Shown: piece by piece, positions 10,001 to 17,513 of the stretch
Layout of the letters: every line of letters starts with the position of its first letter
Numbering within the stretch: the first letter of the stretch is position 1
From: Sphaerotilus mobilis
GTDB lineage: Bacteria > Pseudomonadota > Gammaproteobacteria > Burkholderiales > Burkholderiaceae_C
Reading direction: 5' to 3'
NCBI RefSeq assembly: GCF_004216565.1
Contig: NZ_SGWV01000007.1
Span: 930,001 to 994,000, forward strand
Length of the DNA: 64,000 nucleotides
Translations under genes and position numbers: made by a program
The notes under the pieces: generated by a model
Seen by the model: only the letters and a program-made list of their open reading frames with translations
Database searches by the model: none
What the model was told of the DNA's origin: nothing

Positions 10001-10220
10001 CACGGCGCTGTGGACCCGGCTGGCCGAACCGGAAGCCGCCTTCGACCTGCTGGCCGACCTGTTGGCGCAAGGCGGTCTGGGACGCTGCAGCCCCGTCTGG
10101 GCCGGCCCGAGCGACACCCGCGTGATCGCGCAGACCGATGCCCGGGCAGATCCGGACGGCGTCGACGCGGACGGCACCCGCCTGTTCAGCGACCTGGTCG
10201 GCTTGCTGGGGTCGGCCTGA
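7047..10220 (+). CDS. Giant protein with C-terminal degenerate phospholipase-D-like domain (1057 aa)
   Basis: I chose the ATG at 7047 because CCGGAG lies 7 bases upstream; a TTG at 7032 would add five residues. The first 750 or so residues are unrecognised and rich in Ala, Pro and Gly. Residues about 800-1000 resemble a PLD domain: an amphipathic helix plus 'AREFVYLEGPAF', a 'LKVMVCVPRWP' strand, then 'VVIVDDVYALVGTSHW'. In PLD enzymes this last block is HxKxxxxD...GSxN. Here H is R915, K is T917, and only D922 of the triad remains, with H932 in place of N. The domain is therefore probably non-hydrolytic, or the family uses other residues. The gene closes the three-gene cluster and its stop lies inside a perfect hairpin. 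Confidence 0.75.
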   Translation: MPDLMSPQTVLTPGDAASQLQSRGLDALGLVAPALATGWATSTPAGADLDADALRLTLNGPRAPFNALGRTLAAAPLYADASGAPLAGPVRELRLHPESARRLARLVEQRLGAPLIRPVPVAMLVHGVPAPPAAPQPVDLFEAGAPLGLPGSLAISFHDARGLPICPLAVAALFADLLSAFPALGHGDATMPARGASGGIDGIVASSPAAVRLHVVDPHGRVFVPTRPEARLKVVASTGVEVQPVPDGGLLTLATGLSLGRATADAAADTAAAHPLHWGWGHHSTLARTALSPPALPAGVNLPRQFLRVVAVDLAWHLRGNRGDSVIANVPGDDGAVPDFALPVVRNAVPNFDYLSDGMDVLGAFAQAATAFPPAGVDVLALLCSPAIDPALALPPGPGAAGSWPAFPAPNPGAGLPASADATTGLAAAFRAPGDAPDARLDVVVDIAADAVPAGTHLRVYPRRFVQIDAIDGEQPSFIRADGGAAIAQAGQPSRMLLRNPYTLASAAPLPSPALLLVDVVAVGRDGQRRLHSGIELTVSATTTSFTPDPAAFGGEALLQRPAVAALLAAFGSTAVAPASLFGIAPPTPPIGGAPGNFLDLIRRLANETSAPRIGPHLPTQGRFDTVLALGAAPAAGQPLAWQAVLTGARWTEESRSARPERADPGNPPGPDLHAAGVRVDGQLAQDLALHALKRAQPVIPLGATTPGWLVAMGGATWNDAPADASGTVSAVMLETIAAFCDSPELGLSAIPIPQPADSIQGAVNALAGLLGVSAPTLNLANEARLKRALQREMVTARRGQRDALWSLLRAVEQAREFVYLEGPAFARTARPSGTPLAHEVDLVERLRARLAANPRLKVMVCVPRWPDVDPALAPWVRTALAHRKSAIETLTSQDRQRVAAFHPIGFPGRPAVLRSTVVIVDDVYALVGTSHWRRRGLTFDGGCDIASIDRQLDARGRSTGIVRFRQELMAAKLGIALPAGPADSTALWTRLAEPEAAFDLLADLLAQGGLGRCSPVWAGPSDTRVIAQTDARADPDGVDADGTRLFSDLVGLLGSA

Positions 10221-10240
10221 ACGCAGGCATGCGTTCAGGC
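10215..10240. terminator. Perfect hairpin between convergent genes
   Basis: An 11-bp perfect inverted repeat (GCCTGAACGCA / TGCGTTCAGGC) with a GGCA loop overlaps the stop codon of the third giant gene at 10218-10220. It sits between convergent genes and lacks a T-run on either side, so it may act as a processing or pausing site rather than a classic intrinsic terminator. Confidence 0.5.
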
Positions 10241-10258
10241 CGGGGCTCAAGCCTTCGA

Positions 10259-10795
10259 TCAGCCCTGGGCTTGCGGGCTGAGCCGGTAGCCGAAGCGCGC
10301 CGGCAGGCTGGCGCTGTCGATCTCGGCGGGTTGCCAGAGGCCGGACAGGACCGCGTCGGCGGCGGCATCCATGTCGGCCGAGCGGATCAGGCCGAGGCCG
10401 CGCGGGGTCTGCAGGTAGAGCCGGCCATGTTCGTCCAGCCAGGCCGCGTCGACCCGTTCGACCGGCGCGCCGGTGTGTTCAGTCACCGCAAAGACGCCAC
10501 CGTCGAGCCGCTGCACGCCGAGCACCAGCGGCGTGCGTTCCAGCTCGACATAGACCCGCTGCGGGCCGTTCTGGAAGTACCAGCAGCCGTCGGCATCGGC
10601 CTCGTAGTTGCGGCCGATGAATTCGCGCAGCTTGTCGTGCACAACCCGGCTGCCCTTGGCCTGCGGGAAGGGGCCGGCGGCCTGGGTGCGGTCGTCGCGC
10701 ATGTACCAGTCGCCGCGCGCATCGAGCGCCAGCCAGCCCCGGCAGGCCGGCACATCGGGCCACTTGCGCAGCGCTGCCTTGACGATGTCATCCAT
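10259..10795 (-). CDS. Conserved hypothetical protein, DUF2946-type (178 aa)
   Basis: The protein starts MDDIVKAALRKWPDVPACRG, a pattern I associate with a conserved Burkholderiales family that databases call DUF2946; the family number is from memory. The frame is open further upstream, but the ATG at 10795 gives the family-like N-terminus. It has many aromatic and Gly-Asp turns (LDARGDWYMRDD, GCWYFQNGPQRVYVELE) and a final LGLI..ADMDAAADAVLSGLW segment. It looks soluble, with no signal peptide, membrane segment or catalytic motif. It follows the YheT-like gene by 14 bases on the same strand and is probably co-transcribed. Its function is unknown. Confidence 0.8.
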   Translation of the reverse strand: MDDIVKAALRKWPDVPACRGWLALDARGDWYMRDDRTQAAGPFPQAKGSRVVHDKLREFIGRNYEADADGCWYFQNGPQRVYVELERTPLVLGVQRLDGGVFAVTEHTGAPVERVDAAWLDEHGRLYLQTPRGLGLIRSADMDAAADAVLSGLWQPAEIDSASLPARFGYRLSPQAQG

Positions 10796-10809
10796 GCCGC
10801 GATGCTGCC

Positions 10810-11802
10810 TCAGGCCGGTGCCGCGAGCCAGTCCAGCACCTGCGCCGGCAGGGTCAGCACATGGCCGGGAAAGGCGCCATCGGCAAAGCCGACATGGCCG
10901 CCGGTGCCGGCCTGCCAAAGCCGGACATGGCCGCCCGGCGGTGGCGTGCGCGGCAGGCTGGCGGCCGGCACGAAGGGGTCGTTCAGGGCGTGCACCAGCA
11001 GGCTGGGCAGGCGGATGTCGGCCAGCGCCGGCTTGGCCGAGGCGCGGGCCCAGTAGTCGTCGGCATCGCGAAAACCGTGCAGCGGCGCGGTGAAGACGTC
11101 GTCGAAGGCATGCAGGGTCTGGGCGGCCAGCAGCCGCTCGCGGTCGAACAGGCCCGGGTGCTGGGCCAGCTTGGCCAGCGCCTTGGGCTTCATGGTGCGC
11201 AGGAACATCGGCGTGTAGATCCGCCGGGCCAGCCCGCGCCCAAGTGCATGACCGCCGGCCGCCAGGTCGATCGGCGAACAGACCGCCGCCAGCGAGCGCA
11301 GCACCGCGCCGGCCGCGTCGCCCTGTTCCTCGGCCCAGCGCAGCAGCGCATTGCCGCCCAGCGAGACGCCCACCGCATGCAGCGGACCGGCATGACGCGC
11401 GCGCACCTGGTCGAGCATCCAGCCGATCTCGGCGTGATCGCCCGAGTGATAGGCCCGCGGCGCGAGGTTCAGCTCACCCGAACAACCCCGGAAGTGCGGC
11501 AACACAAAGCCCCAGCCACGCCGCCGCGCCAGATCGGCAAAGGACTGGACATATTGGCTGTCGCGGTTGCCTTCGAGGCCATGGAACAGCACCAGCAGCG
11601 GCGCATCGCCCGGCAGCGGCGTGGCGTCCTCGCGCCAGTCGGCATCGACGAAGTCACCGTCGGGCGTGGTCCAGCGCTCGCGCCGGAAACGCGGCGGCAC
11701 CGCCGGGTCGACATGGTGGCGGGCGACGCGGGCCGACCAGATGGTCTGCAGGTGGCCGCCGGGCAACCAGCGCGGCGCGCGGTAGACGGGCGCAGGCCTC
11801 AA
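10810..11802 (-). CDS. YheT-family alpha/beta hydrolase (330 aa)
   Basis: This is an alpha/beta-hydrolase of the YheT/EMB8 group, putative esterases of unknown natural substrate. Visible marks are the family N-terminus PRWLPGGHLQTIWSA, the oxyanion strand LLVLFHGLEG, the nucleophile elbow GVSLGGNALLRW with its Ser, an acid-loop candidate HALNDPFV, and the catalytic His in GGHVGF. I place the start at the TTG at 11802: it overlaps the upstream stop as TTGA, and translation from there gives MRPAPVYRAPRW. The longer open frame to 11916 would overlap the NTF2-like gene extensively. The 4-base overlap implies translational coupling to that gene. Confidence 0.87.
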   Translation of the reverse strand: MRPAPVYRAPRWLPGGHLQTIWSARVARHHVDPAVPPRFRRERWTTPDGDFVDADWREDATPLPGDAPLLVLFHGLEGNRDSQYVQSFADLARRRGWGFVLPHFRGCSGELNLAPRAYHSGDHAEIGWMLDQVRARHAGPLHAVGVSLGGNALLRWAEEQGDAAGAVLRSLAAVCSPIDLAAGGHALGRGLARRIYTPMFLRTMKPKALAKLAQHPGLFDRERLLAAQTLHAFDDVFTAPLHGFRDADDYWARASAKPALADIRLPSLLVHALNDPFVPAASLPRTPPPGGHVRLWQAGTGGHVGFADGAFPGHVLTLPAQVLDWLAAPA

Positions 11803-12248
11803 TGCAGCGTCGTCGACGAATCGACGTATTCCTGCAGCTCGACCGGCGTGCCCGGGCTGGCGTGGTGCACCAGCATGCGCCAGCCCTGCGGCGTCTTGAC
11901 GTAGACGTTGGTGCACAGCGCATAGCCGCTGCGCGGGCCTTCGGCGGTCTGCACGCGGACCTCTTCGAGCACGTGATGGACGGCGGTGCCGCCCAAGGTG
12001 ATGCGCCGGACCTGGGCCGGCCGGGCATCGATGCCGCCCTGCGAGAACAGCTCCTCGAAGCTGGCGCGGATGGCCGGCGCACCGATCAGGCGCGGGCCGC
12101 CCGGGTGCACGCAGGCGACGTCCTCCTCGTCCGACCAGAGCGACATCAGGCGTTCGAGGTCGCCCTGCTGCAAGCTCTCGTAGAACGAGACCTCGAGGTC
12201 ATCGGGCGTGGCCATCAACGCGGCCTGCAGGGGCTTGGTCTGGCTCAT
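11799..12248 (-). CDS. NTF2-like (SnoaL/DUF4440-type) protein (149 aa)
   Basis: This small protein has the cone-shaped NTF2/SnoaL fold pattern: an N-terminal helix (LEVSFYESLQQGDLERLMSLWSD), then VACVHPGGPRLIG, the helix AIRASFEELF, and alternating strands ending GWRMLVHHASPG. Proteins of this type bind small hydrophobic ligands or act as isomerases, but the substrate cannot be read from sequence. The gene lies 36 bases after purU on the same strand and overlaps the YheT-like gene by 4 bases, so the three genes probably share a message. Confidence 0.83.
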   Translation of the reverse strand: MSQTKPLQAALMATPDDLEVSFYESLQQGDLERLMSLWSDEEDVACVHPGGPRLIGAPAIRASFEELFSQGGIDARPAQVRRITLGGTAVHHVLEEVRVQTAEGPRSGYALCTNVYVKTPQGWRMLVHHASPGTPVELQEYVDSSTTLH

Positions 12249-12284
12249 GGCGGCCTCGTCGGTCGGTGGATGAAGGGATGTGGT

Positions 12285-13175
12285 TCAGCGGAACACGACG
12301 GTCTTGCGGCCGTTGAGCAGCACGCGGTGCTCGACATGCCAGCGCACGGCGCGGGCCAGCACGACACATTCGACGTCGCGGCCCACGGCGGTGTAGTCCT
12401 CGGGACTGAGCGTGTGGTCCACACGTTCGACGTCCTGCTCAATGATGGGCCCTTCGTCCAGATCGGCGGTGACGTAGTGCGCAGTCGCACCGATCAGCTT
12501 GACGCCACGCTGGTGGGCCTGGAAATACGGCCGGGCGCCCTTGAAGCTGGGCAGGAAGCTGTGGTGGATGTTGATCGCCCGGCCCGCCAGGAAGCGGCAG
12601 AAGTCCTCGCTGAGGATCTGCATGTAGCGGGCCAGCACGAGCAGGTCGACCTGCTCACGTTCACACAGGGCCTCGACCTGCAGTTCCTGGGCGCGCTTGA
12701 CCTCGGCACTGGAGCCCGCCTTGAGCGGCAGGTGGTGGAAGGGCACGCCGTAGCTGTCGGCCAGCGCGGCGAAGTCCGGGTGGTTGGAGACGATGGCCGG
12801 GATGTCGATGGCCAGTTGCCCGCTCTTCCAGCGAAACAGCAGGTCGTTGAGGCAGTGGCCGTGCTGGCTGACCATCAGCAGCACACGCGGTCGGCGTGCC
12901 AGGCTGTGCACGCGGGCCTCCATCCGGAACTGCGCGCGCATCGGGCCAAACAGCTTTTCGAGCGTCAGCGCATCGGCGAGGTGTTCGGGGGCCTCGACAT
13001 GGACCCGCATGAAGAACAGGCCGGTGGCATCTTCGCCGAGCACGTCGCCGAACTGCTGCGAGTCGATGATGTTGCAGCCGACCTGGTAGAGCAGGCCCGA
13101 GACCGCGTGCACGATGCCCTTGGTGTCGGGGCAGGAAAGGGTGAGGACGAACTGGGAGGACGCGGGTGACAACAT
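12285..13175 (-). CDS. purU: Formyltetrahydrofolate deformylase PurU (296 aa)
   Basis: PurU hydrolyses 10-formyl-tetrahydrofolate to formate and tetrahydrofolate, balancing one-carbon pools and feeding formate to purine synthesis. The protein has an N-terminal ACT regulatory domain (residues about 7-90, VLTLSCPDTKGIVHAVSG) and a formyltransferase-fold C-terminal domain with LARYMQILS, INIHHSFLPSFKGA and ATAHYVTADLDEGPIIEQD, the last holding the catalytic Asp region of the family. Length is normal. A TAGAAT -10-like hexamer ends only about 7 bases before the ATG, which would give a very short leader. Confidence 0.95.
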   Translation of the reverse strand: MLSPASSQFVLTLSCPDTKGIVHAVSGLLYQVGCNIIDSQQFGDVLGEDATGLFFMRVHVEAPEHLADALTLEKLFGPMRAQFRMEARVHSLARRPRVLLMVSQHGHCLNDLLFRWKSGQLAIDIPAIVSNHPDFAALADSYGVPFHHLPLKAGSSAEVKRAQELQVEALCEREQVDLLVLARYMQILSEDFCRFLAGRAINIHHSFLPSFKGARPYFQAHQRGVKLIGATAHYVTADLDEGPIIEQDVERVDHTLSPEDYTAVGRDVECVVLARAVRWHVEHRVLLNGRKTVVFR

Positions 13176-13242
13176 GCGCGAGATTCTACGCAGCGCCCCT
13201 GCGGGGACCCCCTCCTAGAATGGGCCGACACCCCGCAAAGAC
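13176..13242. promoter_or_regulatory. Divergent promoter region purU / ECF sigma factor
   Basis: This 67-base gap separates the divergent purU and sigma-factor genes. It contains TAGAAT on the minus strand (13183-13188) and TAGAAT on the plus strand (13216-13221), each near a start codon and each a plausible -10 element. No convincing -35 is visible for either. A GC-rich CCCCTGCGGGG palindrome lies between them at about 13196-13206. Confidence 0.45.
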
Positions 13243-13884
13243 ATGCCGCAGACCTCCACCGATCCCACCGCACGCGCCGAGGAACTCGCCGCCCTGCTCT
13301 CACGGGTCGCCCTGCGCGACCGGCGCGCCTTCCAGGACCTGTACGAGCGCAGCAGCCCGCATCTGTTCGCGGTCGTCCTGCGTATCCAGAGGAACCGCGC
13401 GCTGGCCGAGGATGTGCTCCAGGAGGTCTACGTCAACATCTGGCGCAGTGCTTCCAGCTACGACACACATCGGTCCCAGGCCATGACCTGGCTGACCAGC
13501 GTGGCCCGCAACCGGGCCATAGACAGCTTGCGGCGGCGCCAGACCGAGCCCGACACGGTGTCGAGCCAGACCTGGCATGGTGATGGTGATCCGGACAACG
13601 ACGACATGCTGGAACGAATGCCGAGCGACATGCCCGGTCCCGAACAACTGCTGGTGCAAGCCGCCCAGGCGCAGTCCATCCAGGGCTGCATGGGCCAACT
13701 CAGTGCCGAGCAGCAGCAGAGCCTGGCGCTGGCCTTCTATCAGGGCCTGAGCCATGCCGAGGTGGCCGACCACCTCAGCCAGCCGCTGGGCACCGTCAAG
13801 AGCTGGCTGCGGCGCGGTCTGCAGGCGCTCAAGGGCTGTCTGGACAAGCTGGGCGTGCGCTCCGGCGCGACGGTGGAGGGCTGA
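13243..13884 (+). CDS. ECF RNA polymerase sigma factor, SigK-like (213 aa)
   Basis: This is a group IV sigma factor. Region 2 spans roughly residues 25-95 (FQDLYERSSPHLFAVVL, then AEDVLQEVYVNIWRSA) and binds core polymerase and the -10 element. Region 4 spans about residues 145-200 with the helix-turn-helix GLSHAEVADHLSQPLGTVKSWLRRG. It directly precedes an RskA-like membrane anti-sigma gene with 3 bases between stop and start, the usual pairing for SigK-type ECF factors. By family analogy it is held inactive by that partner until a signal, often oxidative or envelope stress. Its target genes cannot be inferred here. Confidence 0.93.
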   Translation: MPQTSTDPTARAEELAALLSRVALRDRRAFQDLYERSSPHLFAVVLRIQRNRALAEDVLQEVYVNIWRSASSYDTHRSQAMTWLTSVARNRAIDSLRRRQTEPDTVSSQTWHGDGDPDNDDMLERMPSDMPGPEQLLVQAAQAQSIQGCMGQLSAEQQQSLALAFYQGLSHAEVADHLSQPLGTVKSWLRRGLQALKGCLDKLGVRSGATVEG

Positions 13885-13887
13885 TCG

Positions 13888-14613
13888 ATGGACTACAGCC
13901 GTCCGGAACTCGCCGATCGCCTGGCCGCCGACTATGTCGTCGGCACGCTGCGTGGAGGCGCCCGCCGCCGCTTCGAATCGCTGCTGCCGGCCCATCCGGT
14001 GCTGCGCAGCGCGGTCCGGTCCTGGCAGACACGGCTGATGCCGCTGACCCAGGCCCTGCCGCCGGTCACGCCGCCCCAGCGGGTCTGGGTGTCGATCGAC
14101 CAGCACCTGTTCGGCGCCGCCCGCCGCAGTGCCACGGTCATGCCTGGCGCCGCCCATCCGGCCAGCGACCTGACACAGGCGGTGCATCGCTGGTGGGAAC
14201 GGCTGGGCTTGTGGCAAGGCCTGAGCGCGGCGGCCAGCGTGGCCGCCATCGGACTTGGCGTGATGTTGACCTTGCCCGAGCCGATCCAGCCGCCGATCGT
14301 CGTGGTGCTGTCGCCCAACCAGAGCGAAACACGCTTCGTGGCCAGTGTCAGCGCCGACGGCCGCAGCCTTGTCCTCAAGCCGATCGACGGCGTGACGCTG
14401 ACCGCCAGTCAGACCTACCAGCTGTGGGCCCTGCCCCCGAGTGGCGCGCCGCGTTCGCTGGGTCTGGTCTCCGCCAAGGGCGGCACGACCGTCCAGCGAG
14501 CCCAACTGCTCAAGGACACCGCCGCCTTCGCCGTCAGCATCGAACCGCCGGGTGGCTCGCCGACGGGCGCCCCGACCGGGCCGGTGGTGTCGGTCGGCAA
14601 GATCGACAGCTGA
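13888..14613 (+). CDS. Membrane anti-sigma factor, RskA-like (241 aa)
   Basis: The cytoplasmic N-terminus (residues 1-105) starts DYSRPELADRLAADYVVGTL, the short sigma-binding helix pattern of RskA-type anti-sigma factors. One transmembrane helix follows at about 111-129, then a periplasmic anti-sigma-K domain with TYQLWALPPSGAPRSLG and FAVSIEPPGGSPTGAPTGPV. No zinc-binding HxxxCxxC motif is present, as in other RskA-like proteins. It sits 3 bases after the sigma gene and most likely sequesters that factor at the inner membrane. How it is inactivated, by proteolysis or conformational change, cannot be read from sequence. Confidence 0.9.
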   Translation: MDYSRPELADRLAADYVVGTLRGGARRRFESLLPAHPVLRSAVRSWQTRLMPLTQALPPVTPPQRVWVSIDQHLFGAARRSATVMPGAAHPASDLTQAVHRWWERLGLWQGLSAAASVAAIGLGVMLTLPEPIQPPIVVVLSPNQSETRFVASVSADGRSLVLKPIDGVTLTASQTYQLWALPPSGAPRSLGLVSAKGGTTVQRAQLLKDTAAFAVSIEPPGGSPTGAPTGPVVSVGKIDS

Positions 14614-14656
14614 GGTCGCGGCCACAGACACGTCCAACTCGCCAGCCAGAAAGCAG

Positions 14657-14678
14657 AAAGGGCCCTTGCGGGCCCTTT
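14657..14678 (+). terminator. Intrinsic terminator after sigma/anti-sigma operon
   Basis: A perfect 9-bp stem (AAAGGGCCC / GGGCCCTTT) with loop TTGC lies 44 bases after the anti-sigma stop. It faces the end of ftsH, and because the stem starts with A and ends with T it can serve both convergent transcripts. Confidence 0.85.
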
Positions 14679-14714
14679 CGTTCATCTGGCAGATCGTCGC
14701 GCTGTGGGCGGCGA

Positions 14715-16619
14715 TCAGACCGTCGCGGTGGCGTTCGGCGTCACCGTCGGGTTGCTCGGGCCACCCGGCGGACGCGAGGCCGGCGGCACCCAGTCCTTGG
14801 GCGGACGCGGGTCGCGGCCGTTCATGATGTCCTCGATCTGGTCGGCATCGATGGTTTCCCAGTCGAGCAGCGCGCGGGCCATCGTGTGCATCTTGTCCTG
14901 ATGATCCTCGATCAGCCGACGCGCCATCTGGTACTGCGTGTCGATGATCTTGCGGATCTCCTTGTCGACCTTCTGCATCGTCTCTTCCGAGACGTTGACC
15001 TGCTTGGTGATCGAACGACCCAGGAAGACCTCGCCCTCGTTCTCGGCGTAGACCATCGGACCGAGCTCCTCGGTCATGCCATAGCGGGTGACCATGTCGC
15101 GGGCGATCTGGGTTGCGCGCTCGAAGTCGTTGCTGGCGCCGGTGGTCATCTGGTTCATGAAGACCTCCTCGGCGATCCGGCCACCGAAGAGCACCGAGAT
15201 CGTCGACAGCATGCGATCCTTGTCCATGCTGTAGCGATCACCCTCGGGCAGCTGCATCGTCACGCCCAGCGCACGACCACGCGGGATGATGGTGACCTTG
15301 TGGACCGGATCGGTCTTGGGCAGCAGGCGAGCCACCAGCGCATGACCCGCCTCGTGGTACGCGGTGTTCTTGCGTTCCTCCTCCGGCATGATCATCGACT
15401 TGCGCTCGGGGCCCATCATGATCTTGTCCTTGGCCTTCTCGAAGTCGACCATCTCGACGACCCGACCGTTGCGGCGGGCGGCGAACAGGGCGGCCTCGTT
15501 GACCAGGTTGGCCAGATCGGCACCGGAGAAGCCCGGCGTGCCACGCGCGAGGATGTCGGCACGGATGTCCTGACCGATCGGCACCTTGCGCATGTGCACG
15601 TTGAGGATCTGCTCGCGGCCCCGCACGTCGGGCAGGGTCACGTAGACCTGACGGTCGAAGCGGCCGGGGCGCAGCAGCGCGGGGTCGAGGATGTCAGGCC
15701 GGTTGGTGGCCGCCACGACGATGACGCCGAGGTTGGTCTCGAAGCCGTCCATCTCCACCAGCATCTGGTTGAGGGTCTGCTCGCGCTCGTCGTTGCCACC
15801 GCCCAGGCCGGCACCGCGGTGGCGGCCGACCGCGTCGATCTCGTCGACGAAGATGATGCAGGGCGAGTTCTTCTTGGCCTGCTCGAACATGTCGCGCACA
15901 CGGGCCGCACCGACGCCGACGAACATCTCGACGAAGTCCGAGCCCGAGATCGAGAAGAAAGGCACCTTGGCCTCACCCGCGATGGACTTGGCCAGCAGCG
16001 TCTTGCCGGTGCCCGGAGGGCCAACCATCAGCACGCCGCGCGGGATGCGACCGCCGAGCTTCTGGAACTTCTGCGGGTCCTTGAGGAAGTCGACCAGTTC
16101 CTTGACCTCTTCCTTGGCCTCGTCGCAGCCAGCCACATCGGCGAAGGTGACCGAGTTGTTGCTCTCGTCGAGCATGCGGGCGCGGCTCTTGCCGAAGCTG
16201 AAGGCGCCGCCCTTGCCGCCGCCCTGCATCTGGCGCATGAAGTAGACCCACACGCCGATCAGCAGGAGCATCGGGCCCCACGAGATCAGCAGGCTGGTCA
16301 GCAGCGACGGTTCATCGCGCGGCTTGACGCGGAACTTGACGCCGTTGTTGATCAGGTCACCGACCAGTCCACGATCCAGGTAGGTCGCGGTGGTACGGAT
16401 GCGCTTGTCGTCGGTGGTCAGGGCCTCGATGTCGGCACCGCCGGGGTTCTCCTGGAGCACGACCTCGCGGATCCGCTTGGCGCGAACCTCTTCGAGGAAC
16501 TCCGAATACCCGATCTGGTTGCCCGCGGTCGACGTGCGGTCGAACTGCTTGAACACGGTGAACAGCACCAGGGCGATCACCAACCACACAGCGACTTTGG
16601 AGAACCATTGATTGTTCAC
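14715..16619 (-). CDS. ftsH: ATP-dependent zinc metalloprotease FtsH (634 aa)
   Basis: FtsH is a hexameric inner-membrane AAA+ protease that degrades misfolded membrane proteins and regulators; in enterobacteria these include LpxC and the heat-shock sigma factor. Two transmembrane helices flank a periplasmic region (about residues 6-23 and 104-127). The AAA domain has Walker A GPPGTGKT at 200-207, Walker B FVDEID at 257-262 and the second region of homology near 312-324. The protease motif HEAGH is at 422-426. The Pro/Thr-rich C-terminal tail is unremarkable. In many proteobacteria rlmE lies just upstream of ftsH, as here, although a gap of nearly 200 bases suggests a separate promoter. Confidence 0.98.
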   Translation of the reverse strand: MNNQWFSKVAVWLVIALVLFTVFKQFDRTSTAGNQIGYSEFLEEVRAKRIREVVLQENPGGADIEALTTDDKRIRTTATYLDRGLVGDLINNGVKFRVKPRDEPSLLTSLLISWGPMLLLIGVWVYFMRQMQGGGKGGAFSFGKSRARMLDESNNSVTFADVAGCDEAKEEVKELVDFLKDPQKFQKLGGRIPRGVLMVGPPGTGKTLLAKSIAGEAKVPFFSISGSDFVEMFVGVGAARVRDMFEQAKKNSPCIIFVDEIDAVGRHRGAGLGGGNDEREQTLNQMLVEMDGFETNLGVIVVAATNRPDILDPALLRPGRFDRQVYVTLPDVRGREQILNVHMRKVPIGQDIRADILARGTPGFSGADLANLVNEAALFAARRNGRVVEMVDFEKAKDKIMMGPERKSMIMPEEERKNTAYHEAGHALVARLLPKTDPVHKVTIIPRGRALGVTMQLPEGDRYSMDKDRMLSTISVLFGGRIAEEVFMNQMTTGASNDFERATQIARDMVTRYGMTEELGPMVYAENEGEVFLGRSITKQVNVSEETMQKVDKEIRKIIDTQYQMARRLIEDHQDKMHTMARALLDWETIDADQIEDIMNGRDPRPPKDWVPPASRPPGGPSNPTVTPNATATV

Positions 16620-16818
16620 CGCGGCTCCTTCTAACGTTCATGAAGACCCAGTTGGGTCATGCGGCCGGGGCCGACTCGGACTGCGTATGACGCGGTAGCT
16701 CAAACGATTCTAGTGCAGCCCCTACACGTGAACCGGCTCGAAACACCTTGGCGCAGACCCGGCAAATTCAAGGTTCGTGCACTGTCGCACCGACCATGAA
16801 TGTTCGGGTGCGACCACA
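16620..16818 (-). promoter_or_regulatory. ftsH upstream region with -10-like TAGAAT
   Basis: This 199-base gap separates rlmE and ftsH, both on the minus strand. GAAGGAGCCGCGG at about 16619-16631 read on the minus strand supplies the ftsH ribosome-binding site. A minus-strand TAGAAT at 16707-16712 is a plausible -10 element, with only a weak candidate -35. No open frame or strong hairpin was seen in the rest. Confidence 0.45.
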
Positions 16819-17493
16819 TCAAGCCGCCTTCAGACCAATGCCCACCAGAAAGGTTTCAGAAGACTTGTCGCGCGACGCCTTGGGCTTGATCGCCTTGACC
16901 ACCCGGAAGGACTGCCGGAAGGCGTCGACCAGCTGGCTGTAGCCGCTGCCGTGGAAGACCTTGCAGACCAGCGCGCCCTGAGGCCGCAGGTGCGCCAGCG
17001 CGAACTCGATCGCCAGTTCGACCAGGTGGGCGATGCGCGCGGCGTCCGAGACCTCGATGCCCGACAGGTTGGGCGCCATGTCCGAGACCACCACGTCGAC
17101 CGGCCGGCCGGCCAGCTGGTCGACCAGTTGCTGCAGCACGGCGTCCTCGCGGAAGTCGCCCTGCAGGAAGATCACGCCCTCGATCGGATCCATCGGCAGC
17201 AGGTCCAGCGCGACGATGGTGCCGTTGAGCGAGCCGACCGCCGCACCGCCCGCACCGACTTCCTTGGGCGCGAAGCGGCGCCGCACGTACTGGCTCCAGG
17301 CCCCCGGTGTCGAGCCGAGGTCGACCACGACCTGGCCGGGCTTGATGAGGCCAAGGGTCTCGTCGATCTCCTTGAGTTTGTAGGCTGCGCGGGCCCGATA
17401 GCCCTCCTTCTGCGCCAGCCGGACCCAGGGATCGTTGACGTGGTCATTGAGCCACGCCTTGTTGACCTTCTTGCTTTTCGTGTTGATCTTCAT
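16819..17493 (-). CDS. rlmE: 23S rRNA 2'-O-ribose methyltransferase RlmE (224 aa)
   Basis: RlmE (FtsJ/RrmJ) methylates the 2'-O of a uridine in the 23S rRNA A-loop (U2552 in E. coli) late in 50S assembly. The protein shows the S-adenosylmethionine site [16 protein letters not shown] and the catalytic-tetrad neighbourhood: [13 protein letters not shown] (Lys), [10 protein letters not shown] (Asp), CKVFHG (Lys) and a SSETFLVG end (Glu). It is slightly longer than the 209-residue E. coli protein. It is divergent from yhbY across only 20 bases, a common pairing of two 50S-assembly factors. Confidence 0.96.
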   Translation of the reverse strand: MKINTKSKKVNKAWLNDHVNDPWVRLAQKEGYRARAAYKLKEIDETLGLIKPGQVVVDLGSTPGAWSQYVRRRFAPKEVGAGGAAVGSLNGTIVALDLLPMDPIEGVIFLQGDFREDAVLQQLVDQLAGRPVDVVVSDMAPNLSGIEVSDAARIAHLVELAIEFALAHLRPQGALVCKVFHGSGYSQLVDAFRQSFRVVKAIKPKASRDKSSETFLVGIGLKAA

Positions 17494-17513
17494 GTCGCAC
17501 CGATAATAGAGAG
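17494..17513. promoter_or_regulatory. 20-base divergent start region rlmE / yhbY
   Basis: Only 20 bases separate the divergent start codons. The segment ATAATA at 17503-17508 reads TATTAT on the minus strand, and GATAAT lies on the plus strand at 17502-17507. If these are the -10 elements, both messages would begin at or within a few bases of their start codons. The -35 regions would lie inside the opposite genes and are not obvious. Confidence 0.35.

Noticed and set aside
14193-16634. 813-codon plus-strand frame opposite ftsH
   Set aside because: FtsH is unmistakable on the other strand. The shadow frame is His/Asp/Leu/Val-rich with no domain pattern.
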